DNA of 64,000 nucleotides from Hyphomicrobium sp. GTDB lineage: Bacteria; Pseudomonadota; Alphaproteobacteria; Rhizobiales; Hyphomicrobiaceae. Positions 16,917-26,475 of this stretch are shown here, in pieces. The position numbers and the translations under genes were made by a program. Under the pieces are notes generated by a model that was not told the origin of the DNA, searched no databases, and saw nothing but the letters and a program-made list of their open reading frames with translations. Position 1 is the stretch's first letter. The number at the start of each line of letters is the position of its first letter. Location: contig NZ_JAIELN010000005.1 of NCBI RefSeq assembly GCF_019753045.1, forward strand, positions 1 to 64,000, written 5' to 3'.

Positions 16917-18251
16917 TCAGCGGGAGCCGACATTTATCCGGTACTCGATGTGGGCGTCCTCGCGAAGGTCTTTGAGATAGCGCTTGGCCATCAGCTCAAA
17001 TTCCTTCTGCTTGAGTTCGCCTTCGGCCTGGTTGCGCTTTTCGTCCACCGCTTTCACCACGGTGCGTCCGCAAACGACCCAGAGCTCGATCGCCCCTTCG
17101 CTCACGTTCGGCGGCAGCATCTCGCCGTCGGCAGCGTTGACGAGCAGTGTTCGGGTCGGCTCTGAAAGGGACGATGGCCGGCGTTTTCCAAGATCCTCGA
17201 ACGTGGCACCGGGGACGCCGGTCGCAGCGGCCGCAGTCGTCTGGCAGCCGGTGAACTTCGAGCGCAGTTTATCGGCTTCCTGAATGCGCGCGGCGACGCC
17301 CTTTTCGTCGATCTTGACCGGCATCGATATCCGGACGCGCTGCACCTGCAATTCGACGTCGTCGTTGCCGGCGACGGATGTGGCCGCGACGAGTTTATCG
17401 ACGTCTCTGTTGGTGACGTTGATCAACGGACCAAAGCGGCGGCGGACGACTTCATTCCAAGAAAGGGTGGCCCGGATGCGGGTCTTGATCGGATCGAGGG
17501 TGCCGCCCATCTGCTTTGCGAATTGGTCAACCGTCATTTTATTTCGTTCTGCAATGCCGGAAATGATGCGGTCGACTTCGGCATCTTCGATCACGACGCT
17601 CTGCTTTTTCGCTTCCTGCATCTTCAGCCGGTCGTCGATGAGTTCTTCCACGGCCTGCTTCTTCATGGCGGGCAGGGCTGAACTCCTGGCGCTTTCGAAC
17701 GCTTGCTTCTGCAAGCTCATGCCAAAGTCTTTCTTGCGGCGCTCAAAAATTGCGATGATCTCGTCGCGCGATTTTCCCTCGTTCGCCTTGACCGTTTCCT
17801 GAAGGATTGCCTTGAGCCGCTCGGACGTCTTCGGATTTTTGATGATGGCTTCGAAATTGGCTTTGGCCTGGTTCTGAATATTCGAGCCGCTCAGCATCAT
17901 CGCGCGCTGATCGATCTCGTAGCCGGTGATCGGCTCGTCGTTCACGAGAGCGGCGATCGCGCGCTGGTCGCTCGATGGGGGCGTAGAATCGCCGCCGACA
18001 GACTCTCTGGCCGCTGCCGTTGGCGACTTCTTTTTCTGATTTTTGCCTTTGCCCTGCGGGTCGGTCGCGGCTCCTGTGGCCGTGTCACCTACCGCTGGCT
18101 TCGGCAAAGACGACGTACCGTCGCCGGTTACTGCAACCGTGCCTCCCTGAGCCGCGACGGCGAACGAAAAGGCGACGCTCGCGACGCCTGCCAGGCCGCA
18201 TCGCCCAGCTAGCGAGGGAAGTTGAGCGGCAATGGTCCGTGGCGAGAGCAT
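16917..18251 (-). CDS. surA: SurA-like periplasmic chaperone
   Basis: SurA escorts outer-membrane proteins, including LptD, across the periplasm. The ATG at 18251 gives 444 residues and a signal peptide (hydrophobic AGVASVAFSFAVA). A low-complexity region follows to about residue 90, then the SurA N-terminal domain (AALVNDEPITGYEIDQRAM) and a C-terminal helix-rich part. A parvulin isomerase domain is expected in the middle but is hard to recognise, so chaperone activity is more certain than isomerase activity. It lies between lptD and pdxA. Confidence 0.82.
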   Translation of the reverse strand: MLSPRTIAAQLPSLAGRCGLAGVASVAFSFAVAAQGGTVAVTGDGTSSLPKPAVGDTATGAATDPQGKGKNQKKKSPTAAARESVGGDSTPPSSDQRAIAALVNDEPITGYEIDQRAMMLSGSNIQNQAKANFEAIIKNPKTSERLKAILQETVKANEGKSRDEIIAIFERRKKDFGMSLQKQAFESARSSALPAMKKQAVEELIDDRLKMQEAKKQSVVIEDAEVDRIISGIAERNKMTVDQFAKQMGGTLDPIKTRIRATLSWNEVVRRRFGPLINVTNRDVDKLVAATSVAGNDDVELQVQRVRISMPVKIDEKGVAARIQEADKLRSKFTGCQTTAAAATGVPGATFEDLGKRRPSSLSEPTRTLLVNAADGEMLPPNVSEGAIELWVVCGRTVVKAVDEKRNQAEGELKQKEFELMAKRYLKDLREDAHIEYRINVGSR

Positions 18252-18391
18252 GCTATTTCGACATCCATAAGTCCGAATCGGCGCGGAGTCAGGATACCGC
18301 AGCCACGCCCGATGCCCGGGCCTTATCCACATCAAGAGTGGCCAAAATCCGGTTCCCGTTGGGTTCGAAGGCCGGAACGCCGACGGCCGGG

Positions 18392-20932
18392 TCAGTTCGT
18401 ACGCTGGTCGCCGCCCATGTTGAAGTCGAGATTGCCGGTCGTCGCCGCAAAATCCCCGAGATGCTTAAATTCGAACCGCAGCATGACGGTTTGGTCGGGC
18501 GTGATAGAGAGATCCTGGTAGTTCGACTGGATATAGGAGGCGGTCAGCACGAAGCATTCATCGGCATATTTGATGCTGACGCTATCGTAGCGGAAATTGC
18601 CGGTCTCGATGTCGTACCGCGTCGAACCACCAAGGCTCCAACGGTTGGTCAGCTGCAAGGTCGCCGCGCCGAGGATTTCCTCGAGGCGCGTCGGCGTTGC
18701 GATCACGTTGGGATCATCCGGGTTCGTGAACAAGGCCGCGGCGTCATATGAATAGCCGGTCTGAACCGACAACGGTCCGTATTTAGCGACCGCAGCAAGA
18801 TCCTGGCGCCTCAAAGCGAGCGTGGATTGGTTGAAGCGGCTCTGCGAAATAATCCTGAAATCGCCGATGGGGGCGAAATAGGCGCCGAGAACGTAGTCGG
18901 AGTTCCGCGTCTCGAGGCCGTTAGCGGGATTAAAGGTGAAGTTGCCGTCATCGGTCCGGCCCGGGAACAGATAGGCGTTTTCGCCCGACAGCTGGTAGCT
19001 CTGGCCGGCCAGGAATCGCGCATAACCGCCGTCATTCGATTGGAAAGTGTACTGTAGACCGGCATTGACGCGCGTACCCGTTTCGATGCGGTCGTAGCCC
19101 GAAAACTTCGTGGTCGCGAACAGGTTGGTGTCGTCGAAAACGAGGCTCTGCGCGTCTTCGTTGGGCAACCGGCGCTGCGGAAGGCTTTCCTGGTGCACGA
19201 CGACTTGCCCGATCGGCTCGATGATGTGGGAGCCGCGGTCGGTGTTTGCAACCCAAGGATAGGACACAAGCACGCCGCCATCGACGATGCCGCGGGTGAC
19301 CGTCGAGGAGAATTGCTCGGACGACCCTACAACAGGTCCATCGGGAGTCTGTACGATTGTTACCGATTGAGGATTCGTAACGTTATCGTAGCCATAGATA
19401 TCGCCCCGGACATCAGCGAACGGCGTATAGCTGATGCCGATTGCGTCGGTCAGGCGGCGGCGCCATTTGAGCTCGGTGATGACCCGATTGATGTTCTGGT
19501 CGGTCTGGCGGGGATTAGAGGGACTGCCGGTCGTTGAGCCGTCTGCGCGGGTGAAGCTCAGGACGTTGGTATTCCATTTGAGCTCGCCACCGGCAACCGG
19601 GTCGGCGAACACGTAATTGTAGTCGATGATGGGGTGCGTGTAGCTTTCAGTTCTCGGCGTGTCGTCCGTCAGCAGGCCGCCGAACTGATAGAGCTTGGCG
19701 CTGAAGTAGTTCCGATCCGACTGACCAGTCAGGTAAACCTGATTGACGCGATCGGTCACGAGAATGCTATCGAGCTTATAAAAGCGGCGGAACTGATCGT
19801 CGCTTTCGATGATCGCATCCCAACCGAATTTCCACCAGCTCGACAACGAGAACAAGCCGTGCGTCTCGACACTGCCGCGGAAGCCGTCGAGTTTCTGGTT
19901 GTCGGCAGGGTCGCCCGGAAGATTTTTGAAATTCTGGTCGATGCCGGCGAGTTTGACGGTGTATTCGCCGTTGGCTAGACGATGCCGCCACTCGCCCTTC
20001 AGGAACAGGCCCTGTTCGCTCATGTAGAGCGGCTCGAGCGTGACGTCGTAGTTCGGCGCGAGATTCCAGAAATAGGGAATACCGGTGATGTAGCCGAGCG
20101 TCGATGAACGGCCGTAGTCAGCGGTCAAAAAACCTGATTTGCGCTTAACCGATGGGTCGGGGCTCTGGAAGTACGGCAGATAGAAGATCGGCTGTCCGTA
20201 GATCTGGAAATAGGCGTCCTGGTAGGTGAGGGTCGCGGCTTCCTGATCGTGAATGATGCGCGCGGCGCTGATGCACCAAAGCGGAGGCGTGTTGCCATCG
20301 CTTTGGCACGGCGTGAATTTGCCGTTCTCGAATTCGGTGATGTTGCCTTCGCGGCGCGTCGCGCGGTCGGCCGAGATGTGGGACTTGTCGGCCGAGACGA
20401 TCGACAGCGCCGACACGAAACCGTCGCGGAAGTCATCGGTCAGCGTGTAGCGGTCGGCGTGGACGATGTTGCCCTGGGGCTCTTTCAGCGTGACGTTGCC
20501 GACGGCTGTCAGCGTGCCGCCGCTCTGGTCGTAGACGACTTCATCGGCGGTCAGGATGTAGTTGTTGTAGAAGATTTCAACGTTGCCGCGCGAAATAACG
20601 CGATCGCCGGATTTATCATAGATCAGCTGGTCGCCCTGCAAGCGCATGGGCTGCGCGCGATCGATATTCGTATTGACCTTGCCGAAGATCGTGCCCGGTG
20701 AATTCGCTGCACCGAACGACGATTTGTTCTTCTTCTTCAGTCCATTGCCGTTGAGGCCCTGGTCGGTGACTTGAGCGTAGGCAAGCCGGGTATGGCCAAG
20801 GTTGACGGTGGCAACAACGCCCGCGATCAGGAATGCGCGCAGAAGCGCACGAGCGGCCCGGCGCACCTGACGGCGGCTGGAACCCTCGCTTAACGGCCCG
20901 CAACCCTCTTGCGGTATCCGCCCTTCACGCAT
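18392..20932 (-). CDS. lptD: LPS-assembly protein LptD
   Basis: LptD is the outer-membrane beta-barrel that inserts lipopolysaccharide into the outer leaflet. The 846-residue product has a signal sequence (hydrophobic stretch ending at LAYAQ), an LptA-like jellyroll domain (YDKSGDRVISRGNVEIFY, then VVYDQSGGTLTAVGNV) and a long barrel with many aromatic-ended strands. The ATG at 20932 follows a GTG at 20935. It starts 3 bases after the lptG stop, so its expression is tied to the inner-membrane exporter. Confidence 0.95.
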   Translation of the reverse strand: MREGRIPQEGCGPLSEGSSRRQVRRAARALLRAFLIAGVVATVNLGHTRLAYAQVTDQGLNGNGLKKKNKSSFGAANSPGTIFGKVNTNIDRAQPMRLQGDQLIYDKSGDRVISRGNVEIFYNNYILTADEVVYDQSGGTLTAVGNVTLKEPQGNIVHADRYTLTDDFRDGFVSALSIVSADKSHISADRATRREGNITEFENGKFTPCQSDGNTPPLWCISAARIIHDQEAATLTYQDAYFQIYGQPIFYLPYFQSPDPSVKRKSGFLTADYGRSSTLGYITGIPYFWNLAPNYDVTLEPLYMSEQGLFLKGEWRHRLANGEYTVKLAGIDQNFKNLPGDPADNQKLDGFRGSVETHGLFSLSSWWKFGWDAIIESDDQFRRFYKLDSILVTDRVNQVYLTGQSDRNYFSAKLYQFGGLLTDDTPRTESYTHPIIDYNYVFADPVAGGELKWNTNVLSFTRADGSTTGSPSNPRQTDQNINRVITELKWRRRLTDAIGISYTPFADVRGDIYGYDNVTNPQSVTIVQTPDGPVVGSSEQFSSTVTRGIVDGGVLVSYPWVANTDRGSHIIEPIGQVVVHQESLPQRRLPNEDAQSLVFDDTNLFATTKFSGYDRIETGTRVNAGLQYTFQSNDGGYARFLAGQSYQLSGENAYLFPGRTDDGNFTFNPANGLETRNSDYVLGAYFAPIGDFRIISQSRFNQSTLALRRQDLAAVAKYGPLSVQTGYSYDAAALFTNPDDPNVIATPTRLEEILGAATLQLTNRWSLGGSTRYDIETGNFRYDSVSIKYADECFVLTASYIQSNYQDLSITPDQTVMLRFEFKHLGDFAATTGNLDFNMGGDQRTN

Positions 20933-20935
20933 CAC

Positions 20936-22030
20936 TCAACCGTCCTCCTGGTGCAACAGCACCGTGGTTGCGATGATCAAAACCAGGGCGACGGGCAACC
21001 ATGCCGCCGCCCACGCCGGCGCCAAACCTGCGATGCCAATTTGTCTCGCGATTTCCGAGAGCAAGAAGAACCCGACCCCACCGACCATTCCAGTCGTAAC
21101 CATAGTCTGGATGCCACCTGAGCGGAATGACCGCAATGACACAGTTGCCGCCAAAAGGACCATTGCCACACAGAGCAAAGGACGAACCAAAAGGGACTCG
21201 TACTGGACCCTGAGCCGCTCGGTCGAAAGTTTTGCCTTATCAGCAGCTTCTATCAATTCCGGCAAATCCCAGAAGGAGACCGAGAAAACCGTGCCGAGAG
21301 CCTCCTGGACTCGGTCCGGCGTGAGGTAGGTCGAGACCAGGTAGGACGTGAATTTCTCGGGCTGCTGGCCGAGGCGTGAAACCCAGGCATCCGTCAGCTG
21401 CCAATAGCCGTCTTTGAGTTCGGCTTGGCTCGCGTCCACCCGCTCGGAGAAATGCCCGTCGCGATCATAAGCGAATATCATAACGCCGGTGAGGGTTAGG
21501 CCTCGGTTCGACGCCGCCGCCGCGCCCAAAACCGATTCTCCATCGACGCCGTTTTGCGTGATCCAGGAGCCGCCACCCTGGGAGCGCAAGAGATTGGTGT
21601 CGTTGCCGAAAGCCTTGGCGAACACCTGTTCGGATTTTGCCCGACCGCGGGCGGCAAGCGGGTTGTAGACGGTCACGGCGAAGACCCCGACAAGAAGTCC
21701 GACGGTCAGTCCGGGAGCCAGAAACTGCCAAACGGACATGCCGCCGGCGCGCATGACGGCGAGTTCGCTTTTGCGGTTGAGGTAGAGGAGGGCGCTTATC
21801 GTGCCGACGAGGACAGCAAAGCCGATCAGAAATTCGACGTAGGCGCTGAGGCGGAGGAGGGCAATTCCGACGAGCGTTGCAACCGGAACGTTGCCGGCCT
21901 TGCTCGATTGGCGAAGCAACTCGACAAAGTCGATCATGAAGATCAGGAGCGCGCAAACGGCGAGGGTGGATGCAATGGCAACCAAGAACAACCTGGCGAT
22001 GTAGCGCGAGAGGGTGAAGGAGCGGATCAT
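20936..22030 (-). CDS. lptG: LPS export permease LptG
   Basis: LptG is one of two permeases of the LptB2FG ABC transporter that extracts LPS from the inner membrane. The 364-residue product has the family layout: three N-terminal membrane helices, a periplasmic beta-jellyroll and three C-terminal helices. FVELLRQSSKAG and the RKSELAVMRAGGMS coupling helix are typical. It overlaps lptF by 4 bases and runs into lptD. Confidence 0.93.
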   Translation of the reverse strand: MIRSFTLSRYIARLFLVAIASTLAVCALLIFMIDFVELLRQSSKAGNVPVATLVGIALLRLSAYVEFLIGFAVLVGTISALLYLNRKSELAVMRAGGMSVWQFLAPGLTVGLLVGVFAVTVYNPLAARGRAKSEQVFAKAFGNDTNLLRSQGGGSWITQNGVDGESVLGAAAASNRGLTLTGVMIFAYDRDGHFSERVDASQAELKDGYWQLTDAWVSRLGQQPEKFTSYLVSTYLTPDRVQEALGTVFSVSFWDLPELIEAADKAKLSTERLRVQYESLLVRPLLCVAMVLLAATVSLRSFRSGGIQTMVTTGMVGGVGFFLLSEIARQIGIAGLAPAWAAAWLPVALVLIIATTVLLHQEDG

Positions 22031-23217
22031 GGCGCCACCTTCCGGCGCGGCATGACGAGACGAAGGACGGTTTCAAGCGTTCCCGTCATCGCATCGGCAG
22101 CGCGTCCAAAGATCGAGATCCCCGACTTCTGCCGGTCAGAGCTCTTGATGATGATCAACGACAGAACGATGGCGCCGATCGGAACCCCGTAGAGGGCAAT
22201 GAGCATCGAGGCGTCCCGCGTTACGGCACTGTTCAACGCCAACCCGGCCATTCGGCATGTGGCGGCAAAAAGGAATGTCAGGACAAGGCTTTGCATCCGG
22301 CTCGAGCGTGTGGATTTCGCTTGGCCCACAAAGGCGACGATGATGAACACAAACGCGATCGGATACAGCGGTCCGACCAGCCGTTCGTGAATTTCGGCGC
22401 GGAACTGACCGGGGGAATTCTTGAATATTTTGGAGTCCGGGCTCGGGTGTACGAGTTCATCCCAATACCGCTCACGGGGTTTTTTCTCGCCCGAGCCGTC
22501 GTCCTGGGACTCGAACCGGTCGAGATCGACGACGTATTTGTCGAAAGCCACGATCTGCGGCGGAGCGTCGGCATCCGTCCGCCGGATGATATGGCCGGTC
22601 GACATGACGAGATAGGCCGTTCCGTCCTGCTTCACGATCGTTCCGTGCTCGGCGAGGTAGCTCTGAGCCTGCGACTTGTCGCGGGTGTCGTGCATGACAA
22701 GTCCGAGAAGCGCGCCGTCGGCCGAGCGGTCGCGGATGTGAAACATCAGGTCGGGTTCGGGACTGGAGAAGCGTCCGGGCTGGATGACCTGGGTCAGCAG
22801 ATCGCTTCTGACCTGCACCAGATAATCGCTCAACAGCCGCATACTCCACGGCTGGGCGAGGTGCCCGACGAACGCGAGAAATATGCTGACGAGCAAAGCC
22901 AGCAGGATCAACGGCCGCGCCACTGTCCAGACTTTGGAACCTGCCGCCGACAGGACGATGAGCTCGCTATCGGTATTCAGGCGATTGAGCGTGTGAAGCG
23001 CTGCGATCAAAAACGAAAACGGGGCGATGATCGCCATGAGATTCGGGACTGCGAGGGACGTCATTTTGACAAGCATCCAGGTGTCCTGACCCTGGCTCGT
23101 CACGACGTTGAACTGGCGCAGCGCCAGCGCAATCCAGACGATCCCTGTCAACGACGCGAGGATGAGCGCAAAGGAGCTCGCGGCTTGCCGGAAGACGTAT
23201 CTCGAGAAAATTCGCAT
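22027..23217 (-). CDS. lptF: LPS export permease LptF
   Basis: Partner permease to LptG. The 396-residue product begins MRIFSRYVFRQAASSFALIL, has the coupling-helix segment NRLNTDSELIVLSAAGSK and the same 3 + 3 membrane-helix plan around a periplasmic domain. It is the first gene of the run and is preceded by 452 bases shared with divergent pepA. LptB is not in this window. Confidence 0.93.
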   Translation of the reverse strand: MRIFSRYVFRQAASSFALILASLTGIVWIALALRQFNVVTSQGQDTWMLVKMTSLAVPNLMAIIAPFSFLIAALHTLNRLNTDSELIVLSAAGSKVWTVARPLILLALLVSIFLAFVGHLAQPWSMRLLSDYLVQVRSDLLTQVIQPGRFSSPEPDLMFHIRDRSADGALLGLVMHDTRDKSQAQSYLAEHGTIVKQDGTAYLVMSTGHIIRRTDADAPPQIVAFDKYVVDLDRFESQDDGSGEKKPRERYWDELVHPSPDSKIFKNSPGQFRAEIHERLVGPLYPIAFVFIIVAFVGQAKSTRSSRMQSLVLTFLFAATCRMAGLALNSAVTRDASMLIALYGVPIGAIVLSLIIIKSSDRQKSGISIFGRAADAMTGTLETVLRLVMPRRKVAP

Positions 23218-23669
23218 GCGTTAGCCGCTCTCCCCCCTCCGGCCACGCTGCCGAAGCAATTTCCCCATCACCGGCTCCTGTGGGGATACGTCCGGCTCCC
23301 ATAGCACAGTGGCGGAATTTCGGCTGTTCGCCGTTTCCTGGCCGTTCGGCCGATAGCAAAAATCGTTCTTTGGGCACAATTGCTTAGATCGTGAATGCGC
23401 CCTGGAGGGAAGGGCGTTTACAAAGGCTCGCTTGCCACGCATTCGTGAACGACTAAGTTGTGTCCCGTAATCACCGGTGCTTGCCCCTTCCGTCGTTGCC
23501 GTGACAGGGTGGGAAAACCCAGCGGATCGGCGTCCGCGTCCCGGTATCCTATCTCCATCCCCGGCCTTCAATCCCTGGCCTCAAATCTTAGATCTCGAAT
23601 CCCTCGTCTCAAACTCTCGTCCCAAATTTCTGGCCCCCAATCACCCCTTAACCTGGAGTCGCTTTGAAA
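23218..23669. promoter_or_regulatory. lptF-pepA divergent intergenic region
   Basis: This 452-base gap separates the divergent lptF and pepA genes and must hold promoters for both. The pepA-proximal part (23554-23651) is a degenerate 14-base periodic array listed separately. I found no convincing gene in the remainder. GGAG at 23655-23658 is the pepA ribosome-binding site. Confidence 0.45.
23554..23651 (+). repeat. Degenerate 14-nt tandem array (seven units)
   Basis: Seven consecutive 14-base units run from 23554 to 23651, for example TCAATCCCTGGCCT, CGAATCCCTCGTCT, CAAACTCTCGTCCC and AAATTTCTGGCCCC. Each is two 7-base halves of the type (C/A)AAT(C)CC plus a TGGCCT- or TCGTCT-like half. On the minus strand this reads as diverged GGGATTC-type heptamers. 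It ends 4 bases before the pepA ribosome-binding site and so lies in the pepA leader or promoter. Confidence 0.6.
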
Positions 23670-25199
23670 ATGTCCGACCGCCTCGAAGTCACGTTCGCGC
23701 CGCTCAACGCCGAGACTGAATCTGTCACCGTCGCATTGGCGGGCGATGGCTTGGTTCTTGGCTCCCGGGCTCGTGAGCTCGAGACGAAATCCGCAAGCGC
23801 GCTGAGCAAGGCTGCAGCTGCCGCCGATTTCAAAGGCAAATACAAGTCGACGATCGAGATTCTGGCGCCGGCCAAGCTTGGCATCGACAGGCTGATCATC
23901 GGCGGTCTCGGAAAGTCCGCGACGCTCAGCGATCTGCAGCTCGTCGATCTCGGCGGCGCGATATTGGGTGCCATTCAAAATCGCAAGACGTCGGCGGCAA
24001 GCGTGATCGTCGATGCGGAAACCGCTGGCAATATCTCTGCCGATGAAGCGGGCGCGCTGATTGCTCAGGGCGCTCTTCTTCGCCACTACAACTTCAAAAA
24101 GTACCTGACGAAGAAGTCGGCGGAAGACGGAGCGGACAAGGACGGCTTGAAGAAGCTCGTCATTCACGTGCCGCATCCCGATAAAGCCAAGGCCGCATTC
24201 CAGCCGCTGAAGGCCGTCGCCAACGGCGTCAACGTGGCTCGCGATCTCGTCAACGAGCCCGCAAATATTCTCGGACCGGTCGAACTCGCCGAGAAGACAA
24301 AATCTCTCGAAAAGCTCGGTGTCAGCGTCGAAATCCTCGACGTCAAGGACATGGAAAAGCTCGGCATGGGCTCGCTTCTTTGCGTGGGCCAAGGAAGCGT
24401 CAGGCCGTCTCGCCTTGCCGTCATGGTTTGGAACGGCGCCAAGGGCAACAAGAAGCAGAAGCCGGTTTGCTTTGTCGGCAAGGGCGTCGTCTTCGATACC
24501 GGCGGCATATCGATCAAGCCTGCCGCCGGCATGGAGGACATGAAGGGCGACATGGGCGGTGCGGCGGCCGTGATCGGAACGATGCACGCTCTCGCGGAGC
24601 GCAAGGCGAACGTCAACGCCGTGGGGCTGATCGGCTGCGTCGAGAACATGCCGTCCGGCAACGCGGTTCGTCCGGGCGACATCGTGAAGTCCATGTCGGG
24701 CCAGACGATCGAAGTGATCAACACCGATGCCGAGGGCCGCCTCGTGCTCGCCGACGTCCTCTGGTACGCGCAGGAGCAGTTCAAGCCGAAGGTCGTCATC
24801 GATCTCGCCACGCTGACGGGCGCCATCATGGTCGCTCTCGGCAAAGAGTACGCGGGCCTCTTCTCGAACGATGACAAGCTTGCGGACGAACTGCTGTCGG
24901 CATCACGTGCGACCGGCGAGAAAGTCTGGCGCATGCCGCTCGACAAGGCATTCGACAAGATGATGGATTCCAAGAACGCCGACATGAAGAACGCCGGAGG
25001 GCGCTGGGCGGGTGCAGCAACCGCGGCAGCCTTCCTGCAGCGGTTCGTGCAGAAGGACACGTCCTGGAGCCATATCGATCTCGCCGGTACCGCGATGGAC
25101 GGCAGCCGCAACGACACGAACCAAAGCTGGGGCGCCGGCTGGGGCGTGCGGCTGCTCAATGCCTTCGTCGCGGAGCATCACGAGAAAGCTGAGAAGTAG
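23670..25199 (+). CDS. pepA: Leucyl aminopeptidase (M17)
   Basis: PepA removes N-terminal residues from peptides with two bound metal ions; in some bacteria it also binds DNA. The 509-residue product has the catalytic-domain segments GKGVVFDTGGISIKP and MKGDMGGAA and the M17 signature NTDAEGRLVLADVL. ATG at 23670 is chosen; a TTG two codons upstream is closer to the GGAG site (5-base spacing against 11) and is also possible. A strong terminator follows. Confidence 0.96.
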   Translation: MSDRLEVTFAPLNAETESVTVALAGDGLVLGSRARELETKSASALSKAAAAADFKGKYKSTIEILAPAKLGIDRLIIGGLGKSATLSDLQLVDLGGAILGAIQNRKTSAASVIVDAETAGNISADEAGALIAQGALLRHYNFKKYLTKKSAEDGADKDGLKKLVIHVPHPDKAKAAFQPLKAVANGVNVARDLVNEPANILGPVELAEKTKSLEKLGVSVEILDVKDMEKLGMGSLLCVGQGSVRPSRLAVMVWNGAKGNKKQKPVCFVGKGVVFDTGGISIKPAAGMEDMKGDMGGAAAVIGTMHALAERKANVNAVGLIGCVENMPSGNAVRPGDIVKSMSGQTIEVINTDAEGRLVLADVLWYAQEQFKPKVVIDLATLTGAIMVALGKEYAGLFSNDDKLADELLSASRATGEKVWRMPLDKAFDKMMDSKNADMKNAGGRWAGAATAAAFLQRFVQKDTSWSHIDLAGTAMDGSRNDTNQSWGAGWGVRLLNAFVAEHHEKAEK

Positions 25200-25211
25200 G
25201 CTTCGGCCACG

Positions 25212-25243
25212 CTGGGATCAGCATTGCGCTGATCCCAGTTTTT
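25212..25243 (+). terminator. Rho-independent terminator of pepA
   Basis: CTGGGATCAG (25212-25221) pairs perfectly with CTGATCCCAG (25229-25238) around a 7-base loop, followed by TTTTT. It lies 13 bases after the pepA stop. Confidence 0.93.
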
Positions 25244-25264
25244 GAAAATTGCCGCTTTGTAGAT

Positions 25265-25325
25265 CCGCCGTATCATATTGATACATATGGCGGCTCTAGC
25301 CTTAGTTTCCATAATATATATTATG
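25265..25325. repeat. Pair of AT-rich palindromes between convergent pepA and GT17 gene
   Basis: The first palindrome (25265-25293) has GTATCA-TAT-TGATAC nested inside CCGCC/GGCGG arms with a 4-base bulge. The second (25310-25325), CATAATATATATTATG, is a perfect 16-base palindrome. The stretch is visibly AT-richer than its surroundings. It lies downstream of the GT17 gene on the minus strand and could act as its terminator or mark an insertion boundary. Confidence 0.5.
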
Positions 25326-25354
25326 CGAAATTGAGAGGGGCGCTTAGAAGGGAT

Positions 25355-26203
25355 TCAAGCCAAGCTGAATCGCCCGGGGTTCTGGCGGATGAAATCCGGC
25401 AGCTCAGCAACGCTCACGATATCCGTCTCGTTAGCGACCATCTTCGCGTACTCGTCCGCGCACTGGAAGCTCGGCTTCAATTTGTGTTCTGCATGGGAAT
25501 ACGATGAGATCTTACGACGCCAGGTCTCCCAATCGCCCAAGCCCGTCATGTGCCAACCGGCATCCGGGATGACGCGCACCGGAGCCCAGATGCCGGTGTT
25601 GATCCAATTCCAAGCTCTGGCGTGAAGGCGCTCAAGCGCCGTGCCTCTGAGCCGCGTCGACGCACAGATCTTGGTCATGCGCAGACGTTGCGCACCCGGG
25701 AACAGTCGATACTCGATGAGGCGTGGTCCCTTGTCCCAAGGTGGGCACCTCGCCCGGCGGTTGGCGGCGCCGCGGTAGACCGGCATCTCGAAGATCGTGA
25801 GCTCTCCCTGTTTGCGCTCCGTGAGTGCGCTTCGCAACGCCGGGGCCCTCAGAATTTCATCGACGTCCGACACGATGATCAAGTCGCTTGCCGTGGCTTT
25901 GACTAATCCCTTGGCGATCTGATTGCGCTGATAGTGCTCCCGGGCCCAATTCGCATCGAGCGGCTTCGTATCCAATCCGTAGCCATCGCTTATTTCGGGA
26001 AAGTCGACGACGATGGGGATAATCTTGTCGGAATAGCTTCGGAAGCGATCGGCGTTCTCAGCGAAATAGAGCGGCTTCGGCTCTCCCTGAAATGTCCGGC
26101 GCGCTTCAACGAGCACAAAATAATCGACGAGCGCGTGAAGCTCGTGCAGCCGCACATCGAGCAAATCGAGTTCGTTGAAAAAGCTGAAGCAATCGAAGAG
26201 CAT
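25355..26203 (-). CDS. Glycosyltransferase family 17 protein
   Basis: The 282-residue product resembles GT17 enzymes (the beta-1,4-N-acetylglucosaminyltransferase III family). Visible signatures are LFDCFSFFNELDLLDVRLHEL, the segment VDYFVLVEARRTFQG, NQIAKGLVKATASDLIIVSDVDEI with a DxD-like metal site, and GWHMTGLGDWE. There is no signal peptide, so it is probably a cytoplasmic enzyme acting on a surface glycan precursor. ATG at 26203 is chosen (a GTG precedes it). It stands alone, flanked by AT-rich non-coding DNA, which suggests horizontal acquisition. The acceptor is unknown. Confidence 0.85.
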   Translation of the reverse strand: MLFDCFSFFNELDLLDVRLHELHALVDYFVLVEARRTFQGEPKPLYFAENADRFRSYSDKIIPIVVDFPEISDGYGLDTKPLDANWAREHYQRNQIAKGLVKATASDLIIVSDVDEILRAPALRSALTERKQGELTIFEMPVYRGAANRRARCPPWDKGPRLIEYRLFPGAQRLRMTKICASTRLRGTALERLHARAWNWINTGIWAPVRVIPDAGWHMTGLGDWETWRRKISSYSHAEHKLKPSFQCADEYAKMVANETDIVSVAELPDFIRQNPGRFSLA

Positions 26204-26475
26204 CACGATTACCCGTCATTCTTGATGCGGACTTCTCGTAATTGCGCGAATTGAAAAAGGCAGGCTCGCCGACCGTAGCCGACGATATTTCCCCGAGTCT
26301 CGAGGCTATCACCCGGGCCGAATTCCTAAAAGATGAATCAAGATGCATGCTGAGGAAAACAGGTCGCATGCGTTGCATACAATCGCCTTGCGGATCATTT
26401 CCCCGGCTACCGCTTCCGGCGTTCGGGCGCTCTCACGCCTTTGGCGATCGAGAGCATACCCGTCTCTTCCTAAAA

